Assembly: GCA_951812395.1 (NCBI GenBank)
Contig: CATOSD010000001.1
Coordinates: forward strand, 1,337,108 to 1,401,107
Length of the DNA: 64,000 nt
Reading direction: 5' to 3'
Source: an uncultured Dehalococcoidia bacterium
GTDB lineage: Bacteria > Chloroflexota > Dehalococcoidia > Lucifugimonadales > CATOSD01
The notes beneath the pieces are model-generated. The model was not told the origin of the DNA. It searched no databases and was given only the letters and a program-made list of their open reading frames with translations. Shown piece by piece: positions 8,446 to 16,444 of the stretch; position 1 is the stretch's first letter; every line of letters begins with the position of its first letter. Position numbers and translations under genes: made by a program.

Positions 8446-9120
8446 GTGACGCCTCGCGCGGGCACGCCTCGCCGGTGGGCAGCCGCGCTGCTGTTAACCC
8501 TCATTGCCTTGTCGGCCTGCGCGCCCGAACCGGCCGAGTTCCGGGGTACGCGGCTCACGGCAGGTGAATCGGTCCCGGGCTTTGAGCTTACCGACCAGTT
8601 CGGGCAAGCCGCCGAATCGGGCGACTATCGCGGCCGCGTCGTGCTGCTGACTTTCCTCTACACACATTGCCCCGACGTGTGCCCGATTGTCACCGGCCAG
8701 CTTCGCAAGGTAAGTGAGGCGCTTCAGAACGAGGCGTCGGAGATTGCGCTGGTGGCCGTTAGCGTGGACCCGGAGAGGGACACGGTGGAGGCGGCGCTCG
8801 ACTACTCGGACAAGTGGCGGATGTCGGAGCGGTGGGAGTACCTGGTGGGAAGCAGGGAAGAGCTGAGGGAGGTGTGGGCCGCTTTCTACGTCGACCCCGT
8901 GGAAATCGACCTCGATGAAGAGGGCAGCGAGTCCCAAGCAGCCGGCGTGCCCCCTACCGGGAGCGTGGACGCGTTACGCCAGGACCTGCGCCAACGCTAT
9001 CTCGTTTCGCACTCGGCGCCGGTCTACGTGATCGACCGCGAAGGAGTGATGCGGGTGGTGTTCACGCCGCCGCTGGACGTCGACGCGATGGTGCACGACG
9101 TGAGGGTGTTGCTGCGGTAG
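8446..9120 (+). CDS. SCO1/SenC-family copper chaperone lipoprotein
   Basis: Thioredoxin-fold protein that delivers copper to, or reduces, the CuA site of oxidase subunit II. A lipoprotein signal ends in LSAC (Cys about 24). The copper motif CPDVC is at residues 75-79 and the third ligand His is in YLVSHSAPVYV near the C terminus. A charged insertion (about residues 155-175, EIDLDEEGSES) precedes the His strand. GTG at 8446 is the start. It is the last gene of the oxidase region before the IS4-type insertion. Confidence 0.9.
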   Translation: MTPRAGTPRRWAAALLLTLIALSACAPEPAEFRGTRLTAGESVPGFELTDQFGQAAESGDYRGRVVLLTFLYTHCPDVCPIVTGQLRKVSEALQNEASEIALVAVSVDPERDTVEAALDYSDKWRMSERWEYLVGSREELREVWAAFYVDPVEIDLDEEGSESQAAGVPPTGSVDALRQDLRQRYLVSHSAPVYVIDREGVMRVVFTPPLDVDAMVHDVRVLLR

Positions 9121-9149
9121 GAGTTGGGGGCGACTGTGCAGGTTGTTCA

Positions 9150-9227
9150 CGGCCAACCTGACCTTCCCCCTGGGAGGGGGAAGGGACTTGCCAGGCTGTT
9201 CACCCCCATCCTAACCTTCCCCCTGCG
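9150..9227. repeat. Two dispersed repeat copies abutting the IS4-type element
   Basis: A copy at about 9158-9188 (ACCTTCCCCCTGGGAGGGGG) and one at 9201-9227 (CCCCCATCCTAACC, then TTCCCCCTGCG) that runs directly into the left end of the transposon. Confidence 0.8.
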
Positions 9228-10566
9228 AGGGCTGACAGGGGTAGGTTTTAGTGATTCCAGGTGTCGAGCCCGTACTTCAGCTTCAGGGTCGGCGGTGGTT
9301 GTGGCCAGGCTTCGGGGAGCAGCCACACCCTCTTCCACGATCTGCCCTGTAGCAGCAGGCGCCGCAGCCACGCTGCGCCTTGTCTCAATACACTCGTTTC
9401 ACGGCCCCTCTTGCACCAGGCGCCGCGATGCCCAGGCGGGATAGCCCTGGACACCCTTAGATCGCCAGGCGCTTTGCCCAGTTCCTGGGCGTCTTCGACC
9501 CTCGTGCCGTATGCCAGTGTCAACAGTGTGGCCACCGCCAACACCAGCCAATGCCGCGCCACCCGGTCAGGATCGGTCCTGCGCGTCTTGTTCCATTGCC
9601 ATCCCATGCTCTTTATGCCCCTGAAGCCCACCTCTATCCAGAAGCGCATAGCGTACCAGTTCACCCCCACTTCGTCGGGAGGAAGGTCTGTCATCAACAC
9701 CCACCGCTCCTTTTGGCCGTGGTCCCACACCACTATCATCGTCGCCCTGCGGCGATTGTTCTTGCCGCTGAACGCGGTACCCGTTCCGGCCCATGCCTGG
9801 CCGGGCGCCTGCACGAACTCCGAAGCCCTGTTGCGAACACCTCCGTCCGGGCAGAAAGTGGTGGTCTTAATCTGCCTGACCAGCGGATGCCAACCCAATT
9901 GGCGTATCTGCTCCCACAACATCGGACTCCTGAGGCCCCGGTCGCACATCACCAACACCTTCATGTCATCGGGAACCGCCTCAGCCAGAGCCTTCAGCAA
10001 CTCCGCCGCAGGTCGCATCCACCCTCCCTTGCGGTTGGCCGGCATGATGCGCCAGGCCACCGGGATGGCGCTGCTTCGGTAAACCACGCTCACCACTATC
10101 GAGGCCACGTTGTCACCCTTCAGCGTCGGGTCCAGAGCCAGTGATAGTTGGTCGGACTGCCACTTGGACAGCACCCACTTCATCAGCGGAGCGAAGCACT
10201 CATCGACCTCCAGTTGATTTCGGCTCGGCCAGCAACGGTCTTGTGCGTCGTACAGCCATTCCCTGAGATACTGGCGCAGGGAATTGAAGTTGCCCATGGC
10301 GGTCGAAAGAGCTGTGGCGACAGTGGTCTGGCGCCCGCTGCCGGCGAGTATCGTGCCGCACACCCACATCGCCAAGCCCCTCAATTGATACTTGTCGAGG
10401 CCCGGCAGGTGCTGTTCAAGCTCCTTCATTATCTGGTAGCATTCCGTAGGGAGGCGCATGGCTGTCTCTGGCGTCCTTTCTTTGTGGTGAATAAAGAATG
10501 CCAGAAAGCCGTGCGCTTTCCAAGCTATTAGACCACTCCAATACAAAACCTACCCCTGTAAGCCCT
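9228..10566 (-). mobile_element. IS4-type insertion sequence with terminal inverted repeats
   Basis: The left end 9228-9249 and the right end 10545-10566 are inverted copies matching at 21 of 22 positions (core ACAGGGGTAGGTTTT), enclosing one transposase gene. The length of about 1.3 kb suits a single-gene IS. The end motif also occurs inside dispersed repeats at 7130, 18006 and 18150. Alternatively two repeats in inverted orientation flank the IS and the true ends lie just inside. No clear target duplication could be assigned. Confidence 0.75.
9248..10459 (-). CDS. IS4-family DDE transposase
   Basis: 403 residues. The catalytic aspartates are in SLALDPTLKGD and VMCDRGLRS, and the third acidic residue lies in a Y-(2)-R-(3)-E-(6)-K signature, YAMRFWIEVGFRGIK, which defines the IS4 family. 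The ATG at 10459 (MRLPTECYQIM) is preferred; the frame extends upstream to a TTG inside the inverted repeat. The gene is intact, so the element may be active or recently so. Confidence 0.9.
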   Translation of the reverse strand: MRLPTECYQIMKELEQHLPGLDKYQLRGLAMWVCGTILAGSGRQTTVATALSTAMGNFNSLRQYLREWLYDAQDRCWPSRNQLEVDECFAPLMKWVLSKWQSDQLSLALDPTLKGDNVASIVVSVVYRSSAIPVAWRIMPANRKGGWMRPAAELLKALAEAVPDDMKVLVMCDRGLRSPMLWEQIRQLGWHPLVRQIKTTTFCPDGGVRNRASEFVQAPGQAWAGTGTAFSGKNNRRRATMIVVWDHGQKERWVLMTDLPPDEVGVNWYAMRFWIEVGFRGIKSMGWQWNKTRRTDPDRVARHWLVLAVATLLTLAYGTRVEDAQELGKAPGDLRVSRAIPPGHRGAWCKRGRETSVLRQGAAWLRRLLLQGRSWKRVWLLPEAWPQPPPTLKLKYGLDTWNH

Positions 10567-10589
10567 GGGAGGGGGGAGGGAGCAAGTGG

Positions 10590-10955
10590 CTAGGCGGTGG
10601 GTTGGAGTTGGGCCTTGGCGAGTTGCACGACCTGGGCGAAGCCGTCCGGGTCGTTGATGGCGAGCTCTGACAGCATTTTGCGGTTGATGTCCACGCCCGC
10701 AAGCTTGAGGCCGTGAATCAGCTTGCTGTAGGAGATTCCGTTGGCGCGGGCGCCGGCGTTGATGCGGATGTTCCACAGCCGCCGCATATCGCCCTTGCGC
10801 TCCCTGCGGTGGGCGTAGGCGTACTGGAGGGCGTGGATAACCGACTCGTGGGCGCGCCTGTACAGCGAATGGCGAACGCCCTGGTGGCCCTTCGCCAGCT
10901 TTAGCATCTTCTTGTGGCGGCGTCGCTTGGTGACGCCTCGCTTGATCCTGGTCAT
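10590..10955 (-). CDS. rplT: 50S ribosomal protein L20
   Basis: Binds 23S rRNA and is needed early in 50S assembly. 121 residues, the usual length, with the Lys/Arg-rich N terminus [20 protein letters not shown] and the conserved core [22 protein letters not shown] segment and [17 protein letters not shown]. It ends the thrS-infC-rpmI-rplT series. L20 represses this operon in other bacteria; no pseudoknot was identified by eye here. Confidence 0.97.
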   Translation of the reverse strand: MTRIKRGVTKRRRHKKMLKLAKGHQGVRHSLYRRAHESVIHALQYAYAHRRERKGDMRRLWNIRINAGARANGISYSKLIHGLKLAGVDINRKMLSELAINDPDGFAQVVQLAKAQLQPTA

Positions 10956-11005
10956 CGGGTGCTCCTGGCCGGCGGCTCGAAGCGCCGCGCGGCGCGGTGT
11001 TCAGG

Positions 11006-11209
11006 TTAGGGCAGACCGTTGGGCAGCATGCGTTTGAGGCGCGGAACGTCGGCGGGGCTGACCGGGAGCTTCTTCGAGTAGAGCCTGCGAACGCTCGCAG
11101 GCTTCTTGCGGCGGAGGTGGCTGCGGTGTCCCTTCATCCTGACCATTTTGCCGGAACCGGTGATTCTGAAGCGCGCGGCGGCGCCCTTGTGTGTCTTAAG
11201 CTTCGGCAC
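11006..11209 (-). CDS. rpmI: 50S ribosomal protein L35
   Basis: 67 residues, beginning PKLKTHKGAAARFRITGSGK and containing GHRSHLRRKK, the family signature. GTG start at 11209 with AAGGAG upstream; it overlaps the 3' end of infC by 14 bases, so translation is probably coupled. A 50-base gap separates it from rplT. Confidence 0.96.
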   Translation of the reverse strand: MPKLKTHKGAAARFRITGSGKMVRMKGHRSHLRRKKPASVRRLYSKKLPVSPADVPRLKRMLPNGLP

Positions 11210-11762
11210 CCTTCAACTCCTTACCGGATTGGGTGGACTTGTCCTTCGAGTTTGGCGCCAGCACCATCGTTAGGAAGCGGCCCTCGAATCCTGGCCGTCG
11301 TTCGAGTAGCGCGTCATCTACCAGGTCAGACGCTACCGTTCGCAGCAGGTTCATGCCGATCTCCGGGTGGTCCATTTCCCGGCCTCGGAACATGACCGAC
11401 ACCTTGACCTTGGACCCCTCATCGAGCAGCCGCTTCACGCGGCGAGTCTTGGCATTTCGGTCGTGTTCTCCGATGCGCGTTTTGAACCGCACTTCGCGGA
11501 GCTCGTTCGTGGCCTTGGACTTGCGCACCTTGCGAGCCTCGCGTTCTCTGCGGTTCGCCTCGTACATGAAGCGTCCGTAGTCCATCAGGCGACACACCGG
11601 GGGCGAGGCGGCGGGAGCGACCTCCACGAGGTCCAGCCCTCGCTGCTCGGAGATTCTCAGGGCCTCCCGTGTGGGCATCACCCCGAGCTGTCCGCCCTCT
11701 TCGTCGACCAAGCGGACCTCCAGTATGCGAATTCGTTCGTTGACGCGGTACTCTCTAGGTAT
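11196..11762 (-). CDS. infC: Translation initiation factor IF-3, likely AUA start
   Basis: IF-3 binds the 30S subunit and proofreads the start codon. The N domain (YRVNERIR through VEVAPAASPPVCRLMDYG) and the C domain (VRFKTRIGEHDRNAK through MVLAPN) are both present. The frame opens to a GTG at 11864, but a promoter at 11814-11843 and the conserved N terminus put the real start near 11762, where an AUA codon follows AGAGGTGA at good spacing and no AUG, GUG or UUG fits. A rare start codon sensed by IF-3 itself is the known autoregulatory device of infC. With this start it has 188 residues. Confidence 0.9.
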   Translation of the reverse strand: MPREYRVNERIRILEVRLVDEEGGQLGVMPTREALRISEQRGLDLVEVAPAASPPVCRLMDYGRFMYEANRREREARKVRKSKATNELREVRFKTRIGEHDRNAKTRRVKRLLDEGSKVKVSVMFRGREMDHPEIGMNLLRTVASDLVDDALLERRPGFEGRFLTMVLAPNSKDKSTQSGKELKGAEA

Positions 11763-11813
11763 TTCGTCACCTCTGCGTTTAGCGATGGTTATGGCGGTAG
11801 CCCAATTGTAGCG

Positions 11814-11843
11814 AATATAGCACAATGTAGGGTAACTAGGCAA
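11814..11843 (-). promoter_or_regulatory. Putative infC promoter
   Basis: On the minus strand, TTGCCT (11843-11838) and TATATT (11819-11814) are 18 bases apart, placing transcription start near 11807, about 45 bases before the AUA start of infC. Confidence 0.5.
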
Positions 11844-11929
11844 CAAGGGAATTTTGGCGTGCAAGGTCTGTTTGGAATCTACTCACGTTTTCGCGCAAGG
11901 GATAGGGGCGCCGCACATCGGGTTGGTCA

Positions 11930-11993
11930 CCCCCATCCCAGCCCATTCGGCAGGCTCAGGGCAGGATCTTCCCCTATCGAGGGGGAAGGGACT
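11930..11993. repeat. Dispersed palindromic repeat between thrS and infC
   Basis: Long form: CCCCCATCCCAGCCCATTC, the GGCAGGCTCAGGGCAGG segment, then TTCCCCTATCGAGGGGGAAG. It separates thrS from the infC promoter. Confidence 0.85.
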
Positions 11994-12009
11994 TGCCGCG
12001 CGGCAGCCG

Positions 12010-13752
12010 CTACCCGGGAGGCCTGGCGTCGGCGGCGATGCGGGCGACCACGTCGTCCAGGGGCTGGGCGCCGAGGTTTTCGCCGGAGCGCAGTCGTACG
12101 GCCGCGGCGCCGGCGGTCGCCTCGCGGTCGCCCACCACGAGCATGTAAGGAGTCTTGTGCAGCTGCGCGTCGCGTATCTTGGCATTCACGCGCTCGTTTC
12201 GGCCGTCCATGTCCGCGCGCACGTCCGCCTCGGCCAGCCGCGCGCGCACCAGTTCGGCGTACTCCCGGTGACGGTCCGCGATGGGGATGACGCGCGCCTG
12301 CACGGGAGCGAGCCAGGTGGGGAACGCGCCGCCGTAGTGCTCGATGAGCACGCCCATGAACCGCTCCATAGAGCCGAGCAGGGTGCGGTGGACCATGTAG
12401 GGCTGGTGTTCACGGCCGTCTTCGCCGATGTAGGTGAGGCCGAATCGCTCCGACAGGTTGAAGTCGAACTGGATGGTGGCGCACTGCCAAAGCCGCCCGA
12501 TGGCGTCGCGGATGTGGACGTCGATCTTGGGACCGTAGAAGGTGCCGGCGCCTTCGTCGATCTGGTACGGCAGGCCGAGGGCGCTCATGGTGCGCGCAAG
12601 GGACTGCTCGGCCACCTTCCAGCGTTCGTCCGAACCCACGGACTTGTCGGGCCGGGTGGATAGCATCACCTCGAACTGCTCGAACCCCAGGCTCTTGAGC
12701 AGACTGAAGGTGAGGTTGAGAACCCGCTCCACTTCCTGCTCCACCTGGTCCGGACGGCAGAAGATGTGGGCGTCGTCCTGCGTCAGGCCGCGCACGCGCA
12801 GAAGGCCGTGCAGCGTGCCGCCGCGCTCGTAGCGGTACACCGAGCCGAGCTCGCCGATGCGCATGGGCAGGTCGCGGTAGCTGCGGAGGGCGGTGCGGTA
12901 GTACATGATGTGGAAGGGACAGTTCATGGGCTTCAGGTAGTACTCCTGGCCGTCCATGTCCATGGCCGCGTACATGTTCTCGCGATAGAAGTCGAGGTGC
13001 CCGCTCGTCTCCCACAAGGTGGAGCGCCCGATGTGGGGGGTGTACACGAGGTCGTAGCCCGCCTTGTAGTGCTCACGCTTCCAGTAGTCCTCGAGGACGC
13101 CCCTGACCCGGGAGCCCTTTGGGTGCCAGACGATGAGGCCGGGGCCGGTCTCCTCGTGGATGGAGAACAGGTCCAGCTCGCGGCCGAGGATGCGGTGGTC
13201 GCGTCGGCGAGCCTCCTCCAGCCGGTGCAGGTAGTCGTCCAGCGCCTCCTGGGTCTCCCAGGCGGTGCCGTAGATGCGCTGTAGCATGGGCCGGTTCTCG
13301 TCGCCGCGCCAGTACGCGCCCGCGACGCTGAGCAGCTTGAACGCGGGGATGGAGCCGGTGGACTCGACGTGGGGGCCGGCGCAAAGGTCCTCGAAGTCGC
13401 CGTGGCTGTACGTGGATATGGCCTCGTTCTCGGGAATATCCTCGATGATCTCGAGCTTCAAGGGCTCGTCGGCGTTCATCGCCAGGCTGTCCTCGCGCGA
13501 GTACTCGTTATAGACGAACGGCAGGTCGCGCCCAATGACCTCCCTCATTCGGTTCTCGATCTCCGCAAGGTCGTCGTCCGTGAACGGCTGCGGGGCGAGG
13601 AAGTCGTAGTAGAAGCCGTCCTCGGTGGGCGGCCCGATGGCCAGTTTCGCGTCCGGGAACATGGTCGTGACCACGTCCGCCATTACGTGAGCGGTGGAGT
13701 GACGGATTCGTTCCCGCAGATAGGCCAGTTCGGGGTCTTGTGCAAGCGCCAT
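12010..13752 (-). CDS. thrS: Threonyl-tRNA synthetase lacking the TGS domain
   Basis: Charges tRNA-Thr. 580 residues against about 640 for the E. coli type: the N-terminal TGS domain is absent and the protein begins almost directly with the N2 editing domain (HSTAHVMADVV, with the later YSHGDFEDLCAGPH). The class II catalytic core follows (MNCPFHIMYYR with the zinc-binding Cys, motif 2 RVRGLTQDDAHIFC, PTWLAPVQ of motif 3) and the anticodon-binding domain to the end. ATG 13752 has GGAGG about 12 bases upstream. A hairpin lies in its leader. It heads the usual thrS-infC-rpmI-rplT group. Confidence 0.95.
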   Translation of the reverse strand: MALAQDPELAYLRERIRHSTAHVMADVVTTMFPDAKLAIGPPTEDGFYYDFLAPQPFTDDDLAEIENRMREVIGRDLPFVYNEYSREDSLAMNADEPLKLEIIEDIPENEAISTYSHGDFEDLCAGPHVESTGSIPAFKLLSVAGAYWRGDENRPMLQRIYGTAWETQEALDDYLHRLEEARRRDHRILGRELDLFSIHEETGPGLIVWHPKGSRVRGVLEDYWKREHYKAGYDLVYTPHIGRSTLWETSGHLDFYRENMYAAMDMDGQEYYLKPMNCPFHIMYYRTALRSYRDLPMRIGELGSVYRYERGGTLHGLLRVRGLTQDDAHIFCRPDQVEQEVERVLNLTFSLLKSLGFEQFEVMLSTRPDKSVGSDERWKVAEQSLARTMSALGLPYQIDEGAGTFYGPKIDVHIRDAIGRLWQCATIQFDFNLSERFGLTYIGEDGREHQPYMVHRTLLGSMERFMGVLIEHYGGAFPTWLAPVQARVIPIADRHREYAELVRARLAEADVRADMDGRNERVNAKIRDAQLHKTPYMLVVGDREATAGAAAVRLRSGENLGAQPLDDVVARIAADARPPG

Positions 13753-13837
13753 GATTTGGCATCCTCCATGGGTGTGGCTCGCCCGCGCGGGGCGGGTGAA
13801 GCGTTGGTAGTAGCGAAGATTTCAGGCAAATGTAAAG

Positions 13838-13870
13838 CCTCCCGCGTGCCGGTCTAAGACACGGGAGGCC
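13838..13870 (-). terminator. Terminator-like hairpin in the thrS leader (possible attenuator)
   Basis: Read on the minus strand, GCCTCCCGTG and CACGCGGGAGGC pair around an 11-base loop and are followed by TTTACATTT. No minus-strand gene lies upstream, so the hairpin sits in the thrS leader. No T-box core (GGGTGG-type) was found. Confidence 0.45.
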
Positions 13871-14020
13871 AGGTAGTCAATCGGAGTCCATTGGGCGGGA
13901 GAGCTAGAGGGTTCCCAAGCGAGTGTGTCCTTGTCGTTCTCTCGAATTGTAGTTTGGAATTGTTGATATTTTACTCGCGGGGCGCTTGGCGGGTCAAGCG
14001 CGTGGAGGCGGCGGTAGTGC

Positions 14021-14049
14021 TTGACAGTAGGAGGGGATGTAGGTAATTT
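14021..14049 (+). promoter_or_regulatory. Putative sigma70-type promoter
   Basis: TTGACA (14021-14026) and TAATTT (14044-14049), spacing 17, upstream of the small coiled-coil gene at 14083. Confidence 0.6.
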
Positions 14050-14082
14050 CGTTACACGGCATTTGCCGAGGAGATACGTGAT

Positions 14083-14388
14083 ATGGAATCCAATGAGAGA
14101 CGGATAGCCCGGCTGGAAGAAGAAATGATCACGGTTGGGCAAGTCAGCAATCAGTTGGCAGTGGCAATCCTCGAAATTAGAGTGGCAATCATCGATATTA
14201 AATCGAGCATTGCGCTGTCTGAAAGGCGACTTGCGGAGTCCGAAAGGCTGCATGCCCTTGCGGTAGAGAGGATGTCGAGGCACGAGGAGCGTATGGCGGA
14301 GATCGACCGGGAGGCGGCGCAGACTCGGAGCATGTTCATTCGCGCGTGCGAGCGGCTGGGGTTGTTCGACGACGACGAAGCGGACTAG
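14083..14388 (+). CDS. Small coiled-coil protein of unknown function
   Basis: 101 residues, mostly helical, with heptad-like hydrophobic spacing from RRIARLEEEMITV through ERMSRHEERMAEID, and an acidic C terminus FDDDEAD. ATG 14083 lies about 27 bases after a good promoter. It is AT-richer than its neighbours and lies upstream of the hydrolase-domain gene with a 35-base gap. No catalytic motif and no recognised family. Confidence 0.65.
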   Translation: MESNERRIARLEEEMITVGQVSNQLAVAILEIRVAIIDIKSSIALSERRLAESERLHALAVERMSRHEERMAEIDREAAQTRSMFIRACERLGLFDDDEAD

Positions 14389-14423
14389 GCGGTTGCAAGG
14401 CCGGTGACACGCACATTGGAGGG

Positions 14424-16415
14424 ATGAAAGTGGCGCTAGTAAGATTGGACATCACCAACCGGGAACTGTTCGCCGACGGGGAGTCGTTCGGCGACGCCGG
14501 CCCATACCGGCTGCTGGAGGGCGACGCCCACTTCGCGGTCTCGCCGCTGCATCCGCGCAACGAGGCCATAACCGACCTGGAGCTCGCGCCCAGAGACGAC
14601 GATGGCAACGTCCGGTTTTCGGCGCACTTCGCCATGCTCCAGCCGGCGGACCCGGAGCGCGGCAATCGGCGCATCCTGTTCGACGTGCTGAACCGGGGGC
14701 GCAAGACGGTGCTCTCGGGACTCAACAGCAGCGACCGGGGCATCGATCCCAACGCGCCTGTCGAGCCGGGCAATGGCTTCCTGATGCGGCACGGGTACAC
14801 GGTGGTGTGGTGCGGCTGGCAGGCGGACGTTCCGCCCACGCCCGGGCTGATGGGGCTGCAGGCCCCCGGTGCGCTCGGCGCGGGCGGCAGTCCGATCGAG
14901 GGCCGGATCATGTGCTGGCTGCAGGCCAATCAGCCAACCCAGGTGTTTCTGCTCGCCGACCGGACGCATCTGCCGCATCCGCCGGTGGACGTGAACGACC
15001 CGGACGCCACGCTGGCTGTGCGGGAGCACCCCAACTGGCCGGCGACGCCCATCAGCCGCGACAAGTGGTCGTTCGTCCGGGTGGAGGACGCGCAGGTGGA
15101 GCCGGAGCCGTCCCACGTGTACATGCAGTCGGGGTTCGAGCCGGGCAAGATCTACGAGCTGGTCTACCGCACGAGGGGAAGCGCGATAGTCGGTTTGGGC
15201 TTCGCGGCTGTGCGGGACTCGGTGTCTTTCCTGAAGTACGCGCCGGCCGAGGCGGGCAACCCGAGCGCGGGCGGCATCGACCGGGCCTACGCGCTGGGCA
15301 TCTCGCAGAGCGGGCGCTTCCTGCGGCAGATGATCCACCTGGGCCTGAACGAGGACGAAGAGGATCGCACCGCCCTGGATGGCATAATCCCGCACGTGGC
15401 GGGGGGAATGCGGGGCGAGTTCAACATGCGTTTCGGCCAGCCGTCCAAGGACATCTGCTTCGTGATTCCGGAGCTGTTCCCGTTCGCCGACACGGAGCAG
15501 ACGGACCCCGTTACTGGGGAGAGCGGCTCGCTGCTGGGGCGCATGAACGAGCGGGGCAACGCGCCTAAGATCATGTTCTGCAACACTTCGGCGGAGTACT
15601 GGCGGGGCGACGCCGCGCTCATCCACACTAACATCGAGGAGATGACTGACGCGGAGGAGGCGTCGGACACGGTGCGCCGCTACCACTTCGCGGGCACGCA
15701 GCACGGCTCCGGCACGTTTCCGCCGCAGGAGGTGAGGCCGGCGGACGGCGTGCGAGGACAGCTCCCGTTCAACAGCGTCGACTACTCGCCGTTGCTGCGG
15801 GCGGCGCTGGTGAATTTGGACCGCTGGGCTACTGACGGGACGCCCGCCCCCGCAAGCAGACACCCCAGCCTCGCGGAGGGCACGGCGGTCGAAACGCGGA
15901 ATCTGCTGCCGCGGTTCAAGCAGGTGCCGGGCGTGCCCGTGCCCGACGAGCCTACGCGCGCGATGCGGCTGGACTACGGCCCCGAACAGCACCTGGGGCG
16001 GACCACCACGCTGCCGGCGATACAGGGCGAGGAGTACCCCGCGCTGGTGTCGGACGTCGACGAGTGTTTCAACGAGGTGGCCGGCATCCGGCTGCCGGAC
16101 TTGTCCGTGCCGGTGGCGACCTATACCGGCTGGAACCCGCGCCACGCCGACATCGGCAACACGGGGCTGATGATCGGCATTACCGGCGGCCTTGTGGGCT
16201 GGACGCTGCCACTGCCCAGGACGCGCGAGGACAGGGAGTCCGCGGGCGATCCACGCCCGTCGGTGGAGGAGAGCTACGACTCTAGAGACGACTACCTGGG
16301 CCGCGTGCGAGAGGCAGCGGACTCGCTGGTCGAGGAAGGCTACGTGCTGCGGGAGGATGTCGAGGGCATCGTGGAGCGGGCAGGGGAGAAGTGGGACTGG
16401 GCCACGGCGGAGTAG
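14424..16415 (+). CDS. Alpha/beta hydrolase domain-containing protein (Abhydrolase_10-like)
   Basis: Large (about 663 residues) predicted hydrolase of unknown substrate. Seen are the FDVLNRGRKT segment, the YTVVWCGWQADV strand and, near residue 290, a nucleophile-elbow-like GISQSGRFLRQMIHLG with a candidate Ser, followed by LDGIIPHVAGGMRGEFN; these resemble the family of long alpha/beta-hydrolase-domain proteins. No signal peptide is evident. The frame is open from 14346, inside the preceding gene, but GGAGGG just before ATG 14424 (or GTG 14430) marks the start. The 3' end runs close to the next gene, so cotranscription is likely. Confidence 0.8.
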   Translation: MKVALVRLDITNRELFADGESFGDAGPYRLLEGDAHFAVSPLHPRNEAITDLELAPRDDDGNVRFSAHFAMLQPADPERGNRRILFDVLNRGRKTVLSGLNSSDRGIDPNAPVEPGNGFLMRHGYTVVWCGWQADVPPTPGLMGLQAPGALGAGGSPIEGRIMCWLQANQPTQVFLLADRTHLPHPPVDVNDPDATLAVREHPNWPATPISRDKWSFVRVEDAQVEPEPSHVYMQSGFEPGKIYELVYRTRGSAIVGLGFAAVRDSVSFLKYAPAEAGNPSAGGIDRAYALGISQSGRFLRQMIHLGLNEDEEDRTALDGIIPHVAGGMRGEFNMRFGQPSKDICFVIPELFPFADTEQTDPVTGESGSLLGRMNERGNAPKIMFCNTSAEYWRGDAALIHTNIEEMTDAEEASDTVRRYHFAGTQHGSGTFPPQEVRPADGVRGQLPFNSVDYSPLLRAALVNLDRWATDGTPAPASRHPSLAEGTAVETRNLLPRFKQVPGVPVPDEPTRAMRLDYGPEQHLGRTTTLPAIQGEEYPALVSDVDECFNEVAGIRLPDLSVPVATYTGWNPRHADIGNTGLMIGITGGLVGWTLPLPRTREDRESAGDPRPSVEESYDSRDDYLGRVREAADSLVEEGYVLREDVEGIVERAGEKWDWATAE

Positions 16416-16444
16416 GGGGGAGAGAGGCCAGGAGCGGCGTGGGC

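Noticed and set aside
13753..13960. T-box riboswitch upstream of thrS
   Set aside because: No conserved T-box bulge sequence or specifier loop could be recognised, only a hairpin with a U-run.
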